From positions 121,002 to 185,001 of the forward strand of contig VIIQ02000564.1 of the NCBI GenBank assembly GCA_007449985.2: a stretch of DNA of 64,000 bases, read 5' to 3'. The notes under the pieces were generated by a model, which saw nothing but the letters and a program-made list of their open reading frames with translations, was not told the origin of the DNA and searched no databases. Shown here piece after piece: positions 44,440 through 57,700 of this stretch; within the stretch, counting starts at the first letter, position 1, and the number at the start of each line of letters is the position of its first letter. The DNA comes from Desmodesmus armatus. Lineage: Eukaryota > Chlorophyta > Chlorophyceae > Sphaeropleales > Scenedesmaceae. The position numbers and the translations under genes are program-made.

Positions 44440-45006
44440 CATTCTGAGAGCAGCTGCATGGTGAGATAGGGCAACCGCCAAAGCAGCAGGCTAAGATATT
44501 CAGATGTGATGTGCCTCATGTGCTTTCAGCAGCTGTGTCCATCAAAAGCCTTTGTCTAGTTTTGCACTCTAGCTACACTCTCAGACCCCAAGCCCAACAC
44601 ACATCAAGTGCCTGCATGCATGGGTGGTGAAGTGGGGGGGGGGGCTGTCAATGTTTTGTAACTTGTTGTGAACGTCAGTTAGCGGTCAACCACACCCGAC
44701 ATCAGTTGCCTCGGTATACTCTATCCGTACTTGTGTTCAAGAACAGCCCTGCAGCCTGGGTGCTCTTTGTGCAATCCATCTGGACCACATGCACCTGATG
44801 GGGTTGCCCTACCACCCTGAGGTCCTACCAACAGACGTCAGTGACTGCTACTACAGTAGTCCTATCATAGGACTCGCATAGTATGCGAGGAGCTTGCTTC
44901 AGCTTGTGCGAGCACCCAACTCATCAACAATTCCCTAAAACGCTCATGTCCATGCACCTTGCAGACACACAGCTGTTACAGTAGCATCCATCTCGACCAC
45001 AGTGCA
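44440..45006. other. No gene; 3' flank of the HAT/TPR gene
   Basis: Short palindromes (cctatcatagg; ctcgcatagtatgcgag) occur at about 44860-44888. On the minus strand TGTAA is found just after the stop of the neighbouring gene. Confidence 0.5.
44976..44980 (-). terminator. TGTAA polyadenylation signal of the HAT/TPR gene
   Basis: TGTAA on the minus strand lies 27-31 nt after the TGA at 45007, a position that supports this 3' end. Confidence 0.6.
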
Positions 45007-48000
45007 TCACTGCCGCACTCCCTGCCCCTGCACTCCCATAGCCACCTGCCTGAAGCGTTGCCGCAGCTGGTCAGCAGCCTGCTGGTTGCCCTCTGCAGCC
45101 TCCCGCTCCGCCCAAGCCTGGTAGAGGGGAGGGTGCTGGTAGCTGGGTGGCACTGACGCACCCCTGCTGAACAGCGCACGGGCACGGTCACTGCTGCCTG
45201 CTGCATCCCACTCCATCATGGCCCACTCCATCCACAGAGGCGCGTTCCTGCAGAGACAGGCAGTGGCGGCAAAATGTATCACTCTGTGTTGCACTGCCTC
45301 GCCACCCACAAAAGGTGCCCCTGTGGCTGCTAGGCCTGAAAGCACCTAGCCGTTGATGTGTGACGAGCAGGGCTGGAAGCCTTGGAGCATTGCAAAATGG
45401 ATAAACTTGATCCTAGGGACCTTACTCGCCTCTGACATGCAAGCAGCATCAACAGGACCTACCTTCCCAACTATGCGGCTCTGCATTTGAAACAGTCACC
45501 CATCAAGCTGACAGGTGCCTACACAACACTGCACAGCTGCTCACCGTGGGCAGTACTCTGTTGCTCGCTCAAACAGGCGGCGTGCTGCTCTGTAGTCCCT
45601 CAGCTCCCTCCACGTCATCGTGCCCCACAGGTACCAGATGTGGGGGTTGCGGGGGGCACAGGCACTGCCGCGCTGGAAGGCGCGTGCAGCAGCTGAAGGG
45701 TCCCCTGCGCGCCGCTGCAGCACAGCCAACTGCAGCAGCGGCAGCAGCAGACAGACATGGGGCACACAACAGCAGGGCAGTGCGGTCACAGCAGTCACCA
45801 GCGGCTATGTCAGGGTAGTCCACCTGGAGTCAATTACGGCATGATGCTGCTGCCAGCTGCAGGTGCTGTGGTCCATCAGAGCATTGAGCACCACACCAGC
45901 ACAGCGAGAGCAATGGTGCAAGGCAGAAGGGTGCGTCCTGCAGCATGTATGTACAGCACCCCATACAGCTCACCGCCAGCCAGCTCTTGTAGTCTCGTGG
46001 GTCAACAGCCACAGAGCGCTTCAGCAGGCCAGCAGCTGCGTCCAAGTCCCCCAGCCGCTTCTCAATCAGCCCGGCGACACGCAGGAAGCGCCCGCTCGGT
46101 TTGCGGGTGCGCAGTGCGGTGTTGATGGTCGTGCGTGCTGCGGTTGCGTCCCCTAGGAACACCTGGAGCTCCGCCAGGGCCTCATAGCACAGCAAGGCAC
46201 CACGCACATCTGCAAAGCAGGAGGCATGCAGCGTGTCAGGGGGATGGGAGGGTTTCGAAGAACCAATCCGGAGAATGCAGGGGAGGGGGAGGACCAGGCA
46301 TGCAGGCGGTGCTTGAAGGGGGATTGAGCCGAACATGGCTGTAACAAAGGGTGACTGTGACGGTGTTGCACAGGAATGAGCTCATCTTCCATACCGGTAA
46401 AACCAAAAAAAATACCGGTAAAACATCCTCACAGTTGTCACCCTGATTGCAGTAGTATTGCTCAGTACTAATGAGCCCAGATGCCCCCGTGCGCAACACC
46501 CTCACCGTCACAGGTATGCGATGGTGGTCACTACAAATGTCCCCCAGAATATGGGGACGGGATTACTTTGAGGCAGACTCCCAAGAGCACCGCGTGCTCA
46601 CCCCAAGACAAAAGCACGTCCTTCCATCCCGGCCCCAGGTTAGCCCTGTGCAATGCTCATGGTGACCCGGCTGCCGCCATGACTCATGATGGCCTGGCAA
46701 CCCCCCTTTGCCCCTCAGTGGTCTCACTCACATGCTGCCTGTGTTCCTCTTGTGAATGCTGCCATTGCCTCATCCAGCTGCCCCTCCTGCTGCGCCAGCA
46801 GCCCACGCGTGTGGCACAGAAAGCCGTTCTGGGGGTCAACAGCCTGCAGCAGGTGGACGGCCACACAGCAGCGTAAGCATGAACAATGCAGAGTGGTGAT
46901 GATCAGTGGCACAGCTGTGGGACGCACAGGGCCGGGTGTGTGGCTGCACCTGCTGCGCGGGCGTTGTATCTATGTTTTGCTTGTTTGTCAGCTGGCAGGC
47001 TGCTTGCTGTGGCAGAGGTTTGGACCTGCAGCTGTATGCTGGCTGCCCCCAGCACTTGCCAGGCCAGGCCACACATCAACCCATGGCATAGATTGTCTGC
47101 AGGGCGACTGCCTGAAAACGAGTCTGGCAGCTGGGCATGCTTCAGGATGGGTCGACCTGGGCAGAAGCTGCTGAGGTGGATCCCACAAAAAGTATTTGCA
47201 GCTGCCGTACAAGCCTCCAAAGCAGCACTCTTCCAATCAACACGCACTACAGGATCCCACACACACTATGCACACTGTGTAGTACACAGTGCCCAAGTGC
47301 AACCGCCATCAACACACACTGCTGGCAGTCCTACCATCTCCCTACCCACCCCACCCTACCTGCCCCCCCATCCCACCTTACCTGCAGCGCATCCAAGTGC
47401 TGCACTGCCTCGTCCCTGTTGCCCTGCTTGAGGTGCATCATGGCCAGTGAGTGCAGCAGCTTGGGGTTGGTGGGGTCCAGCTGCATGGCCTGCTGGTACA
47501 GCTGCTGCGCCCGTGCAGCATTTCCCGCCCTATGTTCCATCACTGCTGCTGACACCAGGCTGGGGATGTAGCCAGAGCGCTTAGACACACGCCCCCGTTT
47601 TGGAACAAGTGGCAACGGCTTCTGAGCGGCAGCAGCAGGCCTAGCAGCAGGACCAGGGCCAGCGCCTGCAAGAGGAGCCCCCGAAGCAGCTGCTGCAGCT
47701 TCAGGCACAGCCTGCTGCTGCTCCTGCATGCCTGGCTCTGCTTGCTGCTGCTGCTGCAACGGTTGCGCAGCCTGTGCACCTGGAACCCCTTGCTTCTGCC
47801 GGCTTCGCCGTCTTGGCTGTGGCTGCTGTTGCGGCTGTTGCTGCTGCTGGTGTTGCGTGCCATCTGCTGCTGCAGTTGCTGCCTGCCCACCTGCAGCAGC
47901 CGCATCTGCTGCTGCCTGCCCGTGTGGCCTTGCCATGGCCTGAGCCTGCTGCCCACCCTGCAACCTCGCCAGCAGAACCTGCAGCGGCTGCTGCACCTGC

Positions 48001-49883
48001 GCCGGGGTACCGTCAGCTACTTGGCTGCCGCCACTGGCCTGCTGCTGCTGCTGCTGCTGCTGCAGCGGCGGCGACCCCACTGATGGAGACAGAGAGTCTG
48101 CTGTCTGCTGGTGCGCATGCTGAAATGCTTGGCCCTGCTGCTTCTGAGCAGCGTCCTGATACTCCAGCACAGCCCGAGCAGCAGGGATGAGCTGTGCCTG
48201 TTGCTCCAGCGTTGCCCACTGCTGCAGCAGCTGAGGCACAGGGCCCAGCTGAGTGACGGCTGACTCAAACACCTGCCTGGCTGCTGCAGCCCCGCCCAGC
48301 ATCCAACGCGCCTTGCCGAGGCCCTGCATGGGTGAGGTGGGATGAGACAGTAGGGCAGCGGTCAGCCATGCTGAGCATTGTACGACCGCCAGGAGCTGCA
48401 CTGATGCGCTGCAGGTCAGGACAGGCTGAACAGTCGGCTGCAAATGCAGTTGGCTGGGAGGTCCCCGCAACAAACCGGTTGCTGCAGTAGGTGCATAGTG
48501 GGGGAGACCAGCAGGTGCACAACAGCGCGGCCGCCGGGCCGCCGGGCTGAGTGACTGGTGCATGCATGCAGATTGTAGCAAGTGTGGACAAACAGACACA
48601 GAGATCAGAGTGTGTGAGCTCACCATCCATGAGGGCAGGTGGTTCCTGTTGGCGTGCAGTGCTGACTCCAGCAGCTTTACTGCTGTCATCCAGCGCCCAT
48701 CACTCCACTCCAGCTGTGCCCAGGCCTGGGAGGGGAAAAGCGCGGGGGCAAAGGCAGGCCAGGATACCGCGCAGGACAGACACGGCAGACATCAACAAGG
48801 GCAGGCACAAGGGTGCATAGCATGGGTGTGGCACAGCACACATGCATCCTAGCTGCTGGCAATGTAAGCGCGCCACTCCTGCAACCAGCACATGCAAACG
48901 CAAACAGCTTGCATATGTTGTGCCGCCGCCAAACTGCGCGCGCTGCTGCAGGACTTGCTTCAGACTCCTGCTGCCAAAGGCCAGCCCTGCTGAGCCTCTA
49001 TCTCCTGCGTGCCTCCCTGGCCACATGTAACCTTGCTGCCTGCCATGTGTAACCTTGCTGCCTGCCATGCGTAACCTTGCTGACTCACATGCAGGTTGAT
49101 CGCAGACAGGGGGTTGATGTCATGCGCCTGCCTGTGCACTGACCGTGCTGCTGCAACGTTGCCTGCCTGGCCCTCCAGCTGCGCCCAGGCAACATAAGTA
49201 GCCATGTGCTGGGGCCTCACAGCAGCTGCCTGCCTGAACAAGGCCCGCGCAGCATCAGCACGGCCCGCTGCTGCCTCCAGCACACCCCATGCCTGCAGGA
49301 CAACCTCATTCGCGGGCGCTGCAGCTGCCGCAACTTGGTAGCAGCGCCTCGCTGTGCTGAGGTCGCCCTTGGCCCTGTATGCTGCTGCTGCGGCTGTCAG
49401 GACCTGTGGGCTGTTGGGCTGCTGCTGCAGGAGGGGGCTGAGCAGCTGCAGGGCGTCTTCTGCCAAGCCCAGCTTGGCTAAGGCACTGGCAGCTGCCGCA
49501 GTAAGGTGCGTGTCCCCTGGATGCTGCTGCAAGCCCTCCTGCAGTATGTCAAGAGCTAGCTGCGCGTTTCCTGCACGCCGTGCATCCCTCGCACGGCGCC
49601 GGACCAAGATGGCGTCCCTGCTGGGGGCCTGAGTGGGTGCTGATGGTGTGGCGCTGTGAGGGATTCTTGCTGGATCATCAGCGGAGGGTGCATCCTGCGG
49701 TGCTGCTGCTGCGATGGAGGCCGTGGCTGCAGCTGTGTAACAGCCAGATTGCTGAGGGCTGGAGCTGCTGTTGAAGCATGCTACCTGAGGGCCCCTGCAT
49801 GCCAGCCTGGTGCAACTGTGCTGCTGGCAGACGCTGTTGTGCAACTGGGCACGCTGCACGGGCCACAAGCGGCTCAGATGCAT
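45007..49883 (-). CDS. HAT/TPR-repeat protein, candidate plastid RNA-maturation factor (Mbb1/HCF107-like)
   Basis: Seven exons, 49089-49883, 48624-48725, 47382-48323, 46732-46843, 45974-46209, 45545-45729 and 45007-45247, join in phase to give 870 residues with one open frame. TPR/HAT half-repeats occur throughout: LALDILQEGLQQHPGD, LQAWGVLEAAAGRADAARAL, YVAWAQLEGQAGNVAAARSV, MEHRAGNAARAQQLYQQAM, LAQQEGQLDEAMAAF, WYLWGTMTWRELRDYRAARR and WMEWAMMEWDAAGSSDRARA. The W-x-x-W HAT signature is typical of RNA-processing factors such as Mbb1/HCF107, which stabilise psbB/psbH transcripts; that identity is inferred from repeat type only. The first 80 residues are Ser/Ala/Arg-rich, compatible with a transit peptide. 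Exon 3 carries a roughly 190-residue Q/A/P-rich insert between repeats, with a basic QPRRRSRQKQG patch. A generic TPR co-chaperone is the alternative. Confidence 0.8.
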
Positions 49884-50864
49884 TGTGAGACTTTATGTTG
49901 ACACCACAGCGACGGCAGCCGGGACCATGGGCAGATCAGGCTGTTGCAGATGCAATAAGAGGGTTGGGGGGAGTGACAGCAGTTCACCTGTCCGATACAG
50001 CAACCGTGTTATCAGCCGAGAGTCATTATCATGGCGTCATTGCTTTCCAGACATGGCTGTAGATCCATTAGTCATCCGAAGGTTTAGGTCTCGAACGAAA
50101 TTGAGGTGTGATCAGAGTGCTGGTAAGGAGAGCGCTTCACAACTCTAAGAATGGTGGCTCTCGTCATGACCCTGTGATTGCCTCATTGAAGGGTCACTAC
50201 TGCTGCATCAAGTCCTGCCAGCCACACCCGTACAGGCGGTCAGGATGCAGGGGATGCTGGGCCAACAACGCAGCCAAGTGCCAGTGCACCACAAGCAGCA
50301 AAATGCCGTTAGACACAGACACAGCCGCTGCAAGAGGTTGTTACGGGCCACCGATCCTGACAAACAGCCTGGAGACGCCCCACCAAGCCCAGGTAGACAC
50401 CCGACAGTCTCCTTTGTGTGCATGCTGTCCCTCCCCTGTCAAGCTGAAATATCGAGATACTGGCCTGCCTCTTGGAAGTTGATTGTTGTATGAACAATGC
50501 AACTCTGCAAAGTGCTGTGGGAGGTGTGATCTTGCCAGTCCATGTCTGTTGCTGCTGCAGCCCCTCAACCAGACTTGATGAGTCCTACTGACACCATTGT
50601 GTGGGGTGGTAGATTGCCAAGCACAAGAAGAGCAGCAGTGGGGGGTGTGGTGGCCACAGCAATAGGTGCGTGACATGCACAGAGCATATGTACACTCAGG
50701 GCTACCACAGTGCACTGTGCTTGATTCACATGATCCCCCCTCCCCCCCAGCAAACTTGGCTTTCAGAGGCATCAGCATCTAGCCGACTGATGTACACAAG
50801 GCAGTGGCAGATTGCGTGAGTGTCTCTATGCCTTCCAGCAGCATCTGTGCTTGTTCCCTCGCAG
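49884..50864. other. Divergent intergenic region with possible PsbP-gene 5' exon
   Basis: Lies between the HAT/TPR ATG (49883, -) and the PsbP-domain gene (+). The transit-peptide exon of the PsbP gene should be here. One candidate is an ATG at about 50052 followed by 23 basic codons (MAVDPLVIRRFRSR) and a gtaagg donor at about 50122, but its phase does not fit the mini-exon at 50865. Confidence 0.4.
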
Positions 50865-53140
50865 CATAACCAAGTACTACCCATGGCTCTCATACTGTGA
50901 GTGGCTTCTCTGAGGCTTCTCTGGTCTGCTCCTCTGGTCTGTGCTGGTGCCTTTCCTTCCATTTTGTCGTCTCCCTTCCCCCAGCGCTGGGTGGCAATCT
51001 TGGCGGCATCACCAGCTTCCTGTTCAGCCTGGATGGCGGCAGCTTTGCAGCAGCAACACGGGCAGACATTGTGGTGCCAGTCAAGGGGTTCAAGCGCTGC
51101 TATGATGCTGGATATGGATTTGGTGCGAGGGGCTGAGCTGGCTGATCGACAGGCAGGATTCATAGGTGCACCTGTTGCTGCATTGTGTGGCTGAAGCAGT
51201 TGGTCCAAGCTCACTGGCCAGCACAGTGTACCTTCTAATGTTGGCATGACAGGAGGCCTGTAGGGTGCAGCCAGGCTTGCACCGGCAGCATGTGCACCTT
51301 TGATTTGGCGCAACGCCAGGGACAGTGTTTGCAACATACACAGCGTCTGTGCTCCGTCATCTGATGCGGCGGCCTGTAGAGACGCCACTGTCACCTTGCC
51401 CTCACACCTTAAGCTGAAATGGATTACTTGGTTTGGTTCGCAGAGTTCCAGTATCCATCCAACTGGCTTGCTGATCAGACGCTTTTTTTCAGGGCAGCGC
51501 AGCGGGCGGAGGCGGCACGGTCGCTGGACCCCCCAGCAATCAGAAGGCCACGGGGTCGGCAAGTAATTGAGCCGTCAGCAGCATTTGGGCCGCCAGGCAG
51601 CAGGTGTGGGCGTGTGTAGGGGAGAGGGGGGGACGAAGGAACGTGGGAGGAAGGGAAGTAATCAACTTTTTCAGCTTGCGGTCCCTTGGCAGGCGTCATA
51701 TGCATTGGCTAGCTTGGTGTGGCGGCCTGGCTGGACGCTCAGCTGGGCACACATGCACTGCAGCTGGGCCAAGGTTTTCATTGGTGTTTCAGGTGCTTGG
51801 GATATGCGCACGTAATTTTCCTACACACTGTTGTAACCTTGCAGCTGCATTGCGTACATTTCACTGCTTTGACTAAACTGACACTGGCATTATCTTGCTT
51901 GTGTGCTCTGCTGCTGCTTGTCTCAGTGGTGAGGAGAACATCAGCATCATTGTTGCGCCCATCTTTGAGGGCTTTGCCCTCAGCAGCCTAGGCAGCCCAG
52001 AGGCTGCTGCTCAGCAGTTCCTGGCCACCATTGCAGCACCCACAGGCTCAGACAAAACAGCAACACTGGTGGCAGCACAGCAACGGTGAGCAACGGAAGA
52101 GCATGCCAGCCCCACTGCCTACCACGGCAGGCATGAAGGACTGGGAAACTTGACAGGGCGGCGTCGCTTTTCGTCAACACCCGCATCGATCGTGGGTGTT
52201 CAAAGTACTGTATTGTGACAATGCACAGTCAGTAAGCATCTGAGAGTGGTGCCAGCCCTCCTTACTCGAGTAGCTCCTGCTCCATGCATGCCCCGGGCAA
52301 GCCAGCTGATTGTGCACGACAGTTGCCATCATAGTGAGGTACAGTTGTTGTGTTGTACTACAGCAGTGATCCACCATGTCGTGTGTTGAGGTGCTTCAAA
52401 GGGTGGTTTGAGGGCTGTTTGTGGCACATCTTTTCCAGCGTCGCAGAATGGAAGCAATACAATATGCGACGTAGCCTCCGACGCGAGGCAATGCAGCTGC
52501 ATTGTGAGTGTCACCCTGAACAGACCCAACCTCTTTGAACCTGCTGACACGTTTTGCAGGCAAGACAGCAATGGGCTTTTGTACTACCAGTTTGAATTTA
52601 CCATAGAGTCGCCGAAATGGAAACGGCACAATGTGGCAGTGCTAGCCACGCAGGTGAGTGGCTGCACCAACTTTGACACATGGTATCCAACCGAACTTGC
52701 ACATGTGCAGGTTTGCCTTCTTGGAATCTCACTACAGTTGCACTACTGCACAACCATTGCTCAATGTGGCTGTGCATTGGGTCGTGCTATGAATGTGCAT
52801 GCTTTGCAATTTGCAATTGGGTCACACTGGCTTGACTGGGCACGAATGTGACCATGAGTGGTGCGTGTGTGTACACTTGCCGTCGATGTGTTCTGCTATC
52901 TCCATGATATCAGTGAATGGCTGGCATGAGCTCTTGAATTCAGAGCTACAGGTGTAACTTTGATTTGATTTGATTTGATGTGTGTTGCTGTACCCGTAGG
53001 ACGACTTGCTGTACACCCTCAACGTTCAGTGCCCGCAGTCACGCTGGCCTGAAGATGGGGAGGCCCTCAAGCAGGCAGCAGCGTCACTGCGGTTACAGGC
53101 AAAAGCAGGCACCCGGCAGTTCCCTGGCGCCTTGTCATGA
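50865..53140 (+). CDS. PsbP-domain (PPD) thylakoid-lumen-type protein, N-terminus unresolved
   Basis: Exons 50985-51122, 51444-51603, 51927-52085, 52560-52653 and 53000-53140 (TGA) join in phase. A 32-nt candidate exon at 50865-50896 (after ctcgcag, before gtgagt) also fits and would read ITKYYPWLSYS into LGGNLGG. Visible PsbP-family blocks are TRADIVVPVKGFKRCYDAGY, EFQYPSNWLADQTLFFR, GEENISIIVAPIFEGFAL, GLLYYQFEFTIESPKWKRHN and DDLLYTLNVQCPQSRW. PsbP-domain proteins are mostly lumenal assembly or accessory factors of photosystems and NDH. Without the targeting peptide the location is inferred. About 230 residues are seen. An insertion after FFRAAQRAEAARSLDPP (Arg/Pro-rich) separates the first two conserved blocks. 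The subfamily (which PPD) is not assigned. Confidence 0.82.
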
Positions 53141-53282
53141 CTCACTCAGTGATTGGTGGCCAGTGTGTGCCTCACCATTGTTATGCCATTGCACAGAGCA
53201 CACAGGTCAGGTGCACAGCATGCTACTAGTTGTAGCTTAGTAAGCCTGGCTGCCAAAAGTGGTTTTTGATTCATTTTTGCGT

Positions 53283-53332
53283 CAATGAAAATGGACGGTG
53301 GCAACTTCGTTGCATACTGTCCATTTTCATTG
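53283..53332 (+). other. Hairpin in the 3' flank of the PsbP-domain gene
   Basis: caatgaaaatggac (53283-53296) pairs perfectly with gtccattttcattg (53319-53332). Inside, GCAAC (53301-53305) pairs with GTTGC (53309-53313) around a 3-nt loop. It lies about 143 bp after the stop codon, so it may be in the 3' UTR. Confidence 0.6.
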
Positions 53333-53399
53333 CTGGCACGGCCATGTCCACTGTGATGCCCAGACCCTGAGCACTGACCCTGCACGTGTTCTGACAGTT

Positions 53400-54721
53400 C
53401 TTTTCGGAGGCGTATTGGTACGCCTCACCTAGGATGGAGGTTTGTTCACCGCAGCAAGTATTGGGCACCCTTCGTCATGGTGAAAGTGTATGGTTTGGAC
53501 TCTCTGCATCCATCGGAGCGTTGCGCCTGAGCACAGGGCAGTGGGCAACAGTTGCTGTGCTATGCCCAAAGCTGCTGCTAGCAGCACGCAGGCATGCAGC
53601 TAGCAACTTGGTGACAGAGGTGGTACGTACCACCTCAATGTATACATTGGCGTCTTTGGGTCATGAGGGTCTTCCGTCATCCAGTGCCTTGCACTTGCTA
53701 CAGCTCGTTCCTTCGTTCAGGTCAATGTAGGGGCCTGGTGTCCACATGAGCCAGGACAGCACGTCGCACATGCCCCACGTGGGTTGGTGCACCAACCGGA
53801 TGCGTCGCACATGCCCCATGTGGCCACCCATGGGTTGAAGCACCAACCAAGTGACAGCTCTCAATCAGGAGGGGCACTGGCTGCGTTGAGAACCACTCAG
53901 CATTGAAGGCACCACAGTGCGATACACTACTCAAGGGGTCGTGTGGTGAATGCATTCTACTGACACGAGCAGCAGCTACACTGACCGATTCCTGCTGAGT
54001 GAGCAGTAATCCTCACAGGAAGGTTATGCTGTGTACAAGGCTATACAACACATGCCTTAGCAGAATCAGTGTGATAGTTGACTAATCATGTTGAGTCAAC
54101 AAGGACTCTGGGTGATATCAGATCATGCCAGATACTGCTGCGTGGCAGTGCTATTATTGGTGGTTAAGTGCTTGGGAGTTGTATGCGATGAGTTTGGTGC
54201 TGCGATGCACAGGATCACTGGCGGGTTCAGGGTTTACCGCCTGCAGTGCCGATTCCTTTGTGCCGCTGTGGTGCTCTGTGCGTCGCACTCGGCTTTGACA
54301 GTGCTTGGTGTAAACTTCTGGCAGTGTTTCCCGAGTACTCGCTCATTTGAATCCCCAATTCAGAGCGCACAGGTGCAGCAACCAGCCCCAGCAGCGACCT
54401 GTGGTCGAACCGGGTGCCTGAACATCACTCATACATTCATACAGCGCATCAACACTTTGCAAAGGACTACAAGTGAGTATCTGCTACCCTCAGAGCAGCC
54501 AGCTGGCTGCGAAGCATCATTGCTGCAAGCTTTAGGCAGCAAACCACAAGCCGAGTGCCACATTTGCATTTATACACTTGTAGTAGCTCGCTAGTGCTCA
54601 ACTGCGGGCGCTAGTGAAAGGGCCACTAGTGGGTGGTGGGCGCTGCCACGTGCCTGGCTACTGGGGGCATCGCGGCGCGTCTAGTAAGCATTAAGGTGTT
54701 TTAAATACTATTATAGTTTAC
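53400..54721. other. No supported gene; short imperfect tandem repeat
   Basis: An imperfect duplication of cgtcgcacatgcccca followed by ggttg-caccaacc words lies at about 53760-53850. The region just before 54722 could contain the 5' LTR and leader of the retroelement, but no LTR pair can be shown. Confidence 0.45.
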
Positions 54722-57700
54722 TTGCGTGGGTTTTTGGGAAGATCCACTGGTGCATTTCAGAGCTGGCCCATTTCCAGGCTGGCTTCTTCAGCGGGCAGGC
54801 GTGGACAGCAGCCATTTCCAACGTCTGGATCGCTTTCGGAGCAGTTCCAATCGGTGGTTCGGCAAGCTGTTGGTCAAGTGCGTGCGTCGGAGGAAGCAGG
54901 TGGCGCTGACAACCAGGAGAATTTGGGCTCTGGACTGATCAGCTACTCTGGTGACCAGGATCAGCACATTGGCGAGCAGCAGGAGGACAGCACTCTTGTT
55001 TTCACCAATCCACTCTTCGAGCAGGCCACCAGCAGCATGGCTGGCCTTGGCAGTCTGTCTTTTGGGGGCAAGCTGGACTCTGGAAGCAGCAGCAGCAACT
55101 CCATGATACCAAAGCTATGGTCTGGACAGCCTGGAGTGGATTCCTTCGGAGAATGGCAGCGTGCTGTCAGGTGGAACCAGGGCCAAAAGCGCAATGCAGC
55201 CATGGACAAGAAGCTGGACAAGCACTCTGGTGAAGAGATTGCCGAGATTGCCCAGTTGACTGTCATACGCTCCGATGGTGCCAAAGCAGTGGAGCAGGCT
55301 GGGCAGGTCTTGGAGAAACATGTCAGGGCTGCTGACCAGGGCTGGTATCCTCCACAGGAGCTGGAAGCAGCTGCTCTGGAGTTTGTGCGCAAGCGTCACC
55401 CCAACAGTGACTTGGCAGAGCAGACGCTGGCAGCATTGATCAAGGAGAGGTATGAGAAAGTACACATTGCTGCGATTGCCAAGGGCTGGGCACTTGAGGA
55501 CAGTGTTGGGCTGGAGCAGGCGCTGACAGCAAACTCTTCGCCACTTGTGCAGCAGCAGGACTCAACTGGCAACAGCAGCGGCGGTGGCGGCGGCGGCCTG
55601 CCTCCTGCAACAACAGATCCTATGCAAACTGCTATGCTGGGCTTCTTCAAAACGCTCAGTGACAGGCTGGTCAAGAGCACGCAGGACAATAAATACTTCA
55701 TGACTGTGGGGATGAGGAAGTGGAGCCCTCACAGCTGTGTCATGGAGCTTTTCTGGTGTATGATGGACGCAGCATACGGAGTGGCCAGCAGCAAGGAGCA
55801 GGCTGAGTTCTACCAGCTGCAGAGTGAGGGTTCCCAGGGCAGCAGGCAGGTGCAGGAGTTTGCGCAGCGCGTGGCAGTGCTGTATGAGAGTGTCAAGACA
55901 CTGGGCATTGTGCCAGCAGGTGCAGACATTACCACCTTCTGCAAGGGTCTCAGCAATGCCAGCAGCAGGCAGTTTGCACGGCAGCGCAAGGAGGAGTACT
56001 ATGCGTCCAACAGAACTCACATTGCGCTGGAATCACTAGCTGACCAAGTTCAGCAATTCGAGAAGAACCTCCATCAGGATGGCGTGCTGGCGCAGCAGGC
56101 ATTGATTATGGTGGGCAACAGCAGTGTGGGAGCTGGAAGCAGCAAGAACGCCCGGCGCGCAGGTGAGGAGAGTACACTGGTGCAGACGCTGCTGCGTTCT
56201 CGCCGGGAGAATGAGGCTACACAGCAGTACCTCAGCAAGATGGGTGCGCGTGAGAAGCTGCTCATCACCAAGGGCTTTGACATGGCGGAGATCGACCCCA
56301 AGGACCCCTCTGCTGTCTGCCTGGACTGTCCTGCAACAAAGCGGCCACACCTGAACCAAGACTGCAAGGGCAGGCGCATGGCGGGGCTGGCTATGGCAGC
56401 AGCGCAGGAGGGCAGCACTGCCAACAAAAGCAGCAGCAGCATTGGCAGCAGCGCTGGAACCTTGGACGTCAACACGCTGGCAATCATGGTGCAGCAGGCA
56501 GTGGCTATGGCAGCAGCAGGAGCAGGCGCAGCACCGGCAGGACTGGGGCAAGGGCTGCCAAGGGCTTACAACAAGCCAGAAAACAGCAGGGGTAACAGGG
56601 GCTATGGTGGCAGCAACGGCAGGCAGCAGCAGTACGCAGGGCCACCTGGCTTGGGTGTTGGGTCAGCAGTTATGGCGTGTGTCATCTGTGGCTTTGCCAA
56701 GGGCCACTCAGATGGTGTCTGCTATATGGACAAGCCAGAGCTGGCTCCAGAGAAGTGGGAGGGCCCCACGGAGCGTGCACCTGAGCAGGGGATGGTGCAC
56801 TACATCTCCCGCTGCATGCAGCAGAAGCTGAAGCCACGGCTGGGGCGTTGCAAGGAGCTGCTGCGGAGGATGATGCAGAGCAACAAGCTGCCGCCAGCTA
56901 TGCAGCAGTTCATTGGACAGCACACACAGCAGCAGCGGTACATGAACATGGCTTATGGCGCAGCAGCAGAGCCGTATGGGGCTTATGCAGCTTACATGAC
57001 AGGCATGGGGTCTGCTGGTTCCAGCTACTGGCCCATGGGCGGCTCGGCAATGCAGCAGCCAATGGCAGGGCTGCCACCCTCTCACACACCGCTGGCTATC
57101 ACTGGTGCAGTTGGCGACAGCACCGGTGAACAAGCAGCAATGATGGTGCTGCCGGATGCAGGCGGGTATGTGAGTGAGGAGCAGCAGCAGGAAACAATGC
57201 ACTTTGGGCCCTCTTTCTGTTATGTGGGCTTAGCAGACTGGCAGCAGGATCTGGCAGGTGGGCTCTTTGACTCAACGGGACATGAGTATGCACTGGTTGG
57301 GACACGTGCACAGGCAGGAGCTGGTGCAGTGCAGCAGGGCAGGGTGGTCAGGCAGCCTGTGCCCAAGGGCTTCCTACCACCCTCAGCTCTTCCTACAGAC
57401 CTGAATGCCATGCGTTCCATGCCACGCATCACCAATGCACTGGTTGCTGGCTTAGGAGAGCTGGACGGCACCAGCAGGGGGCTACTGCACACGCTGCTTG
57501 ACATTCAGCGGTTTGTGGCGAGCAGGGTATCTGCTTTTGGAGACCTTCTGGGTGTGCAGGAGGCTGGTGGAGCACATGGTAGCAGCAGTGCACAGCAGGG
57601 AGGGCAGCAGGCTCTGCAGGAGGCAACAGCAGCAAAGGGTACTGCCAGCATGGTGTCCAGCAGCAGTTCTGGGCGCTGTGGCCCTGTTGCAGCAGCGGCG

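Noticed and set aside
43471..44447. Long frames of 180-280 codons on both strands as repeat proteins
   Set aside because: They are the 54-bp minisatellite read in several frames; there is no unique domain, start context or splice support.
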